A stretch of DNA of 64,000 nt from positions 1 to 64,000 of the forward strand of contig NZ_ABCK01000015.1 of assembly GCF_000170755.1 (NCBI RefSeq), read 5' to 3'. Position 1 is the first letter of the stretch; each line of letters begins with the position of its first letter. Shown here one piece after another: positions 60,017 through 64,000 of the stretch. The position numbers were made by a program, and so were the translations under genes. The notes under the pieces were generated by a model. The model did not search any database and was not told where the DNA came from. It saw only the letters and a program-made list of their open reading frames with translations. The stretch comes from Lentisphaera araneosa HTCC2155. Its GTDB lineage: Bacteria; Verrucomicrobiota; Lentisphaeria; Lentisphaerales; Lentisphaeraceae.

Positions 60017-60964
60017 ATGAAAACGATTATTCTCGACGCTTTTACTGCCAACCCCGGTGATTTAAACTGGGATGCAATAGATCAAATTACTGAACTCGTG
60101 CAATACCCTAGAACCGCTCCCAATGAATTACTCGAACGCATCCAAGGAGCCGAAGCCCTCTTGACCAACAAAGTAATTATTTCTTCAGAAACTATGGATC
60201 AGGTTCCAAGTTTAAAATATATTGGTGTCCTCGCCACTGGAACCAATGTGGTTGATCTTGAAGCCGCAACAGCTCGCGGTATCACTGTGACAAATATCCC
60301 TGCCTACTCAACTCCCTTTGTCGCACAACATAGCTTTGCTCTCATCCTCAATATTTTTAATAAAGTGGCTCAGCATTCGGAATCGGCTAAAGCTGGTGCA
60401 TGGGCCGATTGCCAAGACTTTTCTTATACACATGGCGTGCTTAATGAGCTTCAAGGAAAAACTTTGGGAATTATTGGGCTTGGTTCCATCGGCAAAAAAG
60501 TTGCGGAGATCGCAAAAGCTTTTGGCATGAAAATTGTTGCGCTCAAATCTGCGCGCCCCGCAAAAGATCCGATCGAGCGTTTAGAGTTTAATGATTTCTT
60601 CTCCCAGAGTGATATCATTAGTCTTCATTGCCCATTGAGCCCAGAGAGCCAGGAAATTATCAATGCTAAATCACTCGCCTTAATGAAAAAGTCCGCCGTA
60701 ATTATTAATACGGGTCGTGGTCCACTCATCAATGAGGCCGATTTAGCACAAGCACTTAATGAAGGTCAAATTGCCGCTGCGGGACTCGATGTTTTAAGTT
60801 CTGAGCCCCCTGCCGCAGACAACCCCCTACTCTCTGCAAAGAACTGCTTTATCACGCCACATATTGCTTGGGCAGCTCAAGAATGCCGCGAGCGCCTCAT
60901 TCAAATTGCGGCCGATAACATCAAAGCCTTCTTATCAGGAGAAGTTTTAAACAAAGTCAATTAA
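60017..60964 (+). CDS. D-2-hydroxyacid dehydrogenase (glycerate dehydrogenase-like)
   Basis: A 315-residue NAD-dependent enzyme. The substrate domain has LKYIGVLATGTNVVDLEAA, the cofactor domain LGIIGLGSIGKKVAEIAKAFGM, then HCPLSPESQEIINAKSLALMK, INTGRGPLINEADLAQAL (Arg), AGLDVLSSEPP (Glu) and FITPHIAWAAQE (catalytic His). The pattern fits glycerate/hydroxypyruvate reductases. Together with the preceding oxidoreductase it may process a sugar acid. Its stop is 1 bp from the end of the convergent sulfatase gene. Confidence 0.92.
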   Translation: MKTIILDAFTANPGDLNWDAIDQITELVQYPRTAPNELLERIQGAEALLTNKVIISSETMDQVPSLKYIGVLATGTNVVDLEAATARGITVTNIPAYSTPFVAQHSFALILNIFNKVAQHSESAKAGAWADCQDFSYTHGVLNELQGKTLGIIGLGSIGKKVAEIAKAFGMKIVALKSARPAKDPIERLEFNDFFSQSDIISLHCPLSPESQEIINAKSLALMKKSAVIINTGRGPLINEADLAQALNEGQIAAAGLDVLSSEPPAADNPLLSAKNCFITPHIAWAAQECRERLIQIAADNIKAFLSGEVLNKVN

Positions 60965-60965
60965 A

Positions 60966-62570
60966 CTACTTAATACCGTCAACTTTGACATTTTTATCCA
61001 CTTTCCTTGGGAGTTTTGCAGAGAGCTCTGCAAAACCCTTAGGTAGGAAAGGAGTTTCACCAGTGTTCTTCTGGGCTTCACCTGGAGTGCTTCTGCCTTC
61101 ATCTATATACTTCTGCATTTGAACGGTGAGGCGATCGACAATATGCGGGTATTTAGCATAAAGGTTCACGGTTTCAGCTGGGTCGGATTTCAAGTTATAG
61201 AGCTGAATAACGGGTAGCCCCTGAGCCGACGCCATTTCAGGTGTAAGGTCACTCTTAGGCCATCCGCCTGAACCCGCACAAAAAATCAATTTCCAATCAC
61301 CTTGGCGAATCGCATAAGACCCATTGATTGAATGATGCACAGTCGCGGGACGTTTAAAGTCATAAGGCCTATTTATAAGCAAGGGTAAAGTAGAATAGGA
61401 ATCCTCTCCTGCATTCTCTGGTAATTTCACTTCGAGGATATCCGCCAAAGTCGCCAACATGTCTGTGGTGCAAATAGTTTGTTCTGAAACAGACCCCGCT
61501 TGCACTCCGCCATTTGGCCAAGTGACGATATAGGGAACGCGATGACCACCTTCAAAAATATCGGCCTTGCGACCGCGAAATCCATTACTCGGAAAATGTC
61601 CGGCATTATTAATTTCTACGATATCCGCCCGAGGAGAAATTCCGTTATCTGCAGTAAAAACAAGAAGTGTGTTATCAAAGATATTATTATCTTTTAAAGT
61701 TTTGATAAGCTCCCCCATGTGGGAATCTATCTGCAAGATAAAGTCAGCGTACTCATTGACACCACTCTTTCCCTGAAATTTTTTAATGGGAAGGATCGGT
61801 GTATGCGGAGATGGCAGAGGTAAATACAGAAAGAATGGTTTGTCTGATTTTGCGTTTTTCGCAATAAATTGATTGGCTCGACGAAAAAAGTTTGGGGTCA
61901 CATCCTCGATATCAAAATCGGCCGACATGGGTCCCCCACGCCAGAGACGTTTACCTTCTTCGCCTTTTCTTTCGCTAATATCCAAGTTTGTGACGCGACC
62001 GTTTTCCACATAAACATAAGGCGGGATATCTAAGGAACTCGGAATAGAATAGTAATAGTCAAAGCCATGAACATCAGGACCATTTTCCACTCCTTTAGCA
62101 TAGTCAATTTTTGTCCCAGGAGTATACCCCCAATACAAGGGATCAATTTTTACACTATCGGGGTGAAAACTAAAGTCCCAGCCCAAATGCCACTTACCGA
62201 TCATGCCCGTATGATAGCCCTGACCTTTCAAGAGTGAGGCTAGAGTCATGCGACCTGGTTTAATGAGAGATGGTGAGGTGCCGCCAATCACGCTCTTTTT
62301 CAGATGCGTGCGCCAAGCATAGCGCCCCGTAAGAATTCCGTATCGCGTTGGAGTACACACTGAAGAATTGGTATGGGTATCAGTAAACATCATGCCATTT
62401 TTTGCCAAGGCATCTATCTGCGGCGTATGAATTTTTGACGAAGGATTAAAACAGCTCACATCGCCCTGCCCCATGTCATCCATGAGTACATAAATTATAT
62501 GAGGTTTCTCCATAGCCTGGAGACCAAGGATGAAAAATAGATAGGCGATTAAAAACTCACTTTTTTGCAT
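60966..62570 (-). CDS. Secreted sulfatase (formylglycine-dependent)
   Basis: A 534-residue sulfatase. Signal peptide FLIAYLFFILGLQAM, then HIIYVLMDDMGQGDV with metal-binding Asp, and the modification motif C72-T-P-T-R76, a Thr variant of the usual CxPSR that is accepted by maturases. GYHTGMIGKWHLGWDF gives the second signature, and VFTADNGISPRAD further metal ligands. WKLIFCAGSGGWPKS and NLKSDPAETVNLY near the C-terminus are typical of polysaccharide sulfatases. It overlaps the PQQ-propeller gene upstream by 14 bp, so both are translated from one message. Confidence 0.95.
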   Translation of the reverse strand: MQKSEFLIAYLFFILGLQAMEKPHIIYVLMDDMGQGDVSCFNPSSKIHTPQIDALAKNGMMFTDTHTNSSVCTPTRYGILTGRYAWRTHLKKSVIGGTSPSLIKPGRMTLASLLKGQGYHTGMIGKWHLGWDFSFHPDSVKIDPLYWGYTPGTKIDYAKGVENGPDVHGFDYYYSIPSSLDIPPYVYVENGRVTNLDISERKGEEGKRLWRGGPMSADFDIEDVTPNFFRRANQFIAKNAKSDKPFFLYLPLPSPHTPILPIKKFQGKSGVNEYADFILQIDSHMGELIKTLKDNNIFDNTLLVFTADNGISPRADIVEINNAGHFPSNGFRGRKADIFEGGHRVPYIVTWPNGGVQAGSVSEQTICTTDMLATLADILEVKLPENAGEDSYSTLPLLINRPYDFKRPATVHHSINGSYAIRQGDWKLIFCAGSGGWPKSDLTPEMASAQGLPVIQLYNLKSDPAETVNLYAKYPHIVDRLTVQMQKYIDEGRSTPGEAQKNTGETPFLPKGFAELSAKLPRKVDKNVKVDGIK

Positions 62571-64000
62571 TAACTTCTTCCTTATTTTCGATGCAGATAA
62601 TTTCTTTCATTGTACGAGCAAAGAGTTTCCCTTGGGAATAGGTAAAGGAACTTAAAGTCCAAGTTCTTCCCGCTTCTCCTAAATCATTTATAGCGACCAA
62701 GGCTTTTCCTTTTTCTAAAGTTTTTGTCGTATCAATCACATAAACGGTCCCTGTAACAACAGGGAAGATGAGGTGCTTGCCAACAAGAATGGGACTTGCG
62801 GATTGCATGTGCCCAAAGCCTGCTGTGTTATGTCCTTTATGACCGACCGCAAAGCCTTTTTGATTAATAGGAATATTTTTCACTTCCTTAATTGAATTTT
62901 TGAATTGATCTTCGGATCTGGAATTCTTTCCTGGAATAACTTGAGCTGGCAATTCAAGGTACTCAACTGAACCGGTGCGGACATTAATTTTTCCCAAATG
63001 AGCTGAGGCATGTGCTAAAAAATAATGATCATCTCCCACAAGGATATTTGTTGAATATGTTGCGGGTTTATTTTTTTTGCTTTGTAAATCGGTTTCCTTT
63101 GAAGGCTCATCACTTTTATGAAGAATGACATTTTTAAGAAAATTAACTTTTTTAAAGATACTGCCATCTTTTGTGTTCAAAGTGTAGTGGTACTCCCCGG
63201 CAAAAAGCGGAATAAATTCACTATTCCAATGAAGATTTGTCTGAACAAAATGAGCAAAATCTTTCGTCCAAATTGCTTCACCCTCACGCCCTTTTTCTAA
63301 GCTCATCAAAGTTAAACCTGCGGGTCCTTCCACTGGAGCGTGTGGCCCTCCACGTACTTCTACGAGGGCTCGCTCACCATTTTTCAATGTATTGACAAGC
63401 GGATTACTGTGAACTGTAATTCCATGTTTATCGCGCCACAGAATTTCCCCAGTGTTTTTATCTATCCCGTGAATATAGGTCCAAAATTCGCGATTTTGAC
63501 TGAACTCTTTTTTCTTCTTCAAATCCTTTTTTCCAAGAGACGTGTATTCCTCTTTTTTATTCGCCATTTCCACATAGAGAATCGCATCGCCTTCAATACG
63601 GGGTTCGGCCTGACGATTCGTGTGCATATAGCGCGGCTTGAAAGAACGTCGCCAAATCTCTTTGCCATCTAAATCAAAGCAAGCCATTTGACCACAGCGA
63701 TTAAAAAACCACACTTTTTCTCCATCACATAAAGGAGAAAAAACAGTGCCATCAGAAAAACCACTTGATAATTGAATCGTCACTAAACCTGGAAGCTCTT
63801 TTTGCCAAAGTATTTCACCTGTCTTGCCATCTAGACATAAAGCTATCACATCTTTCACCGCCATTTTTTGATCTTCTGATTCAATCGCTTTATGCATGGT
63901 AGTAAAGAGTTTATCTCCCCAAACAATGACCGCTGATTGCCCTGCTTCAGCAAGTGCCCTACGCCATTTAATATTTTCATTGCGCACTAGGCTCCACTTA
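62557..64000 (-). CDS. PQQ-like beta-propeller protein, 5' end outside window
   Basis: The frame is still open at the right edge (codons before a GTG at 63987 read KWSLV), so the true start is outside. The visible 480 residues hold repeated propeller blades with the GKxGxxxW pattern: LDGKTGEILWQKELPG, FDLDGKEIWRRSF, DKNTGEILWRDKHG, and VIDTTKTLEKGKALV. PQQ-type propellers of this kind occur beside sulfatases in planctomycetes and Lentisphaera as secreted proteins of unknown role. A catalytic PQQ dehydrogenase site is not obvious. Confidence 0.87.
   Translation of the reverse strand, partial: KWSLVRNENIKWRRALAEAGQSAVIVWGDKLFTTMHKAIESEDQKMAVKDVIALCLDGKTGEILWQKELPGLVTIQLSSGFSDGTVFSPLCDGEKVWFFNRCGQMACFDLDGKEIWRRSFKPRYMHTNRQAEPRIEGDAILYVEMANKKEEYTSLGKKDLKKKKEFSQNREFWTYIHGIDKNTGEILWRDKHGITVHSNPLVNTLKNGERALVEVRGGPHAPVEGPAGLTLMSLEKGREGEAIWTKDFAHFVQTNLHWNSEFIPLFAGEYHYTLNTKDGSIFKKVNFLKNVILHKSDEPSKETDLQSKKNKPATYSTNILVGDDHYFLAHASAHLGKINVRTGSVEYLELPAQVIPGKNSRSEDQFKNSIKEVKNIPINQKGFAVGHKGHNTAGFGHMQSASPILVGKHLIFPVVTGTVYVIDTTKTLEKGKALVAINDLGEAGRTWTLSSFTYSQGKLFARTMKEIICIENKEEVNAKK

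Overview
The window looks like a chromosome segment of a marine PVC-superphylum bacterium, most likely Lentisphaerota (Lentisphaera-like). This is inferred from gene content: two secreted formylglycine sulfatases, a pseudopilin with the H-X9-DG C-terminal motif, a giant secreted 'membrane-bound dehydrogenase'-type propeller with HEAT repeats and a C-terminal haem motif, a PQQ-propeller next to a sulfatase, and moderate-to-low GC with very AT-rich spacers. No rRNA is present, so the phylum is not proven.

Left edge (1-3489): cargo of a tRNA-associated integrative element. A tyrosine integrase lies beside the 3' end of a CAU-anticodon tRNA. Next to it are two nuclease-like proteins, a DUF3465-type protein and a 47-residue CxxCxGxG protein.

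3490-10960: a repeat- and transposon-rich area. It holds a 26-copy array of a 20-bp palindromic unit, a sulfatase, and an IS110-family element that has itself been hit by two other insertion sequences (a DUF772-type IS in its transposase, an IS256-type IS in its leader). Both inner insertions leave clear target duplications.

11010-20376: a minus-strand sugar or small-metabolite operon: alpha/beta hydrolase, TIM-barrel isomerase, bifunctional aldolase/dehydrogenase, LsrF-like thiolase/aldolase, DhaL, DhaK, ABM-domain protein (LsrG-like position), second TIM-barrel isomerase. It diverges from a PAS-AraC regulator followed by a Tat-exported intradiol dioxygenase. Three of its internal gaps carry inserted hairpin clusters. 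Three identical tRNA-Gln genes follow.

20804-35108: mostly housekeeping. Lytic transglycosylase, SirB1-like protein, trpC and a eukaryote-type two-headed glycogen debranching enzyme form one tightly packed run. Then come the giant haem protein, YqeY, a VTT membrane protein, a LacI regulator and SufE.

35294-55600: alternating genes and repeats. There are two tRNA-Arg genes, an intact second IS110 copy, aroB, a MaoC-type protein and a truncated duplicate of it, an acyltransferase, two overlapping photolyase-family genes, a PAS histidine kinase, a globin, an ISNCY element, a pseudopilin and a YHYH protein.

55854-64000: YebC, FabI, TcdA, an exported thioredoxin, an oxidoreductase pair, and a sulfatase with a PQQ-propeller gene that runs off the right edge.

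Two things stand out. First, the two IS110 copies have an almost identical roughly 250-bp leader, although their proteins have diverged. Both sit at the same base of a REP-like hairpin, which strongly suggests a bridge-RNA-guided element. Second, the gaps between genes are built from a small vocabulary of palindromic 'words' joined by a TTAGG linker. One word has been amplified 26 times, and one cluster is caught inserted between duplicated copies of a gene junction.
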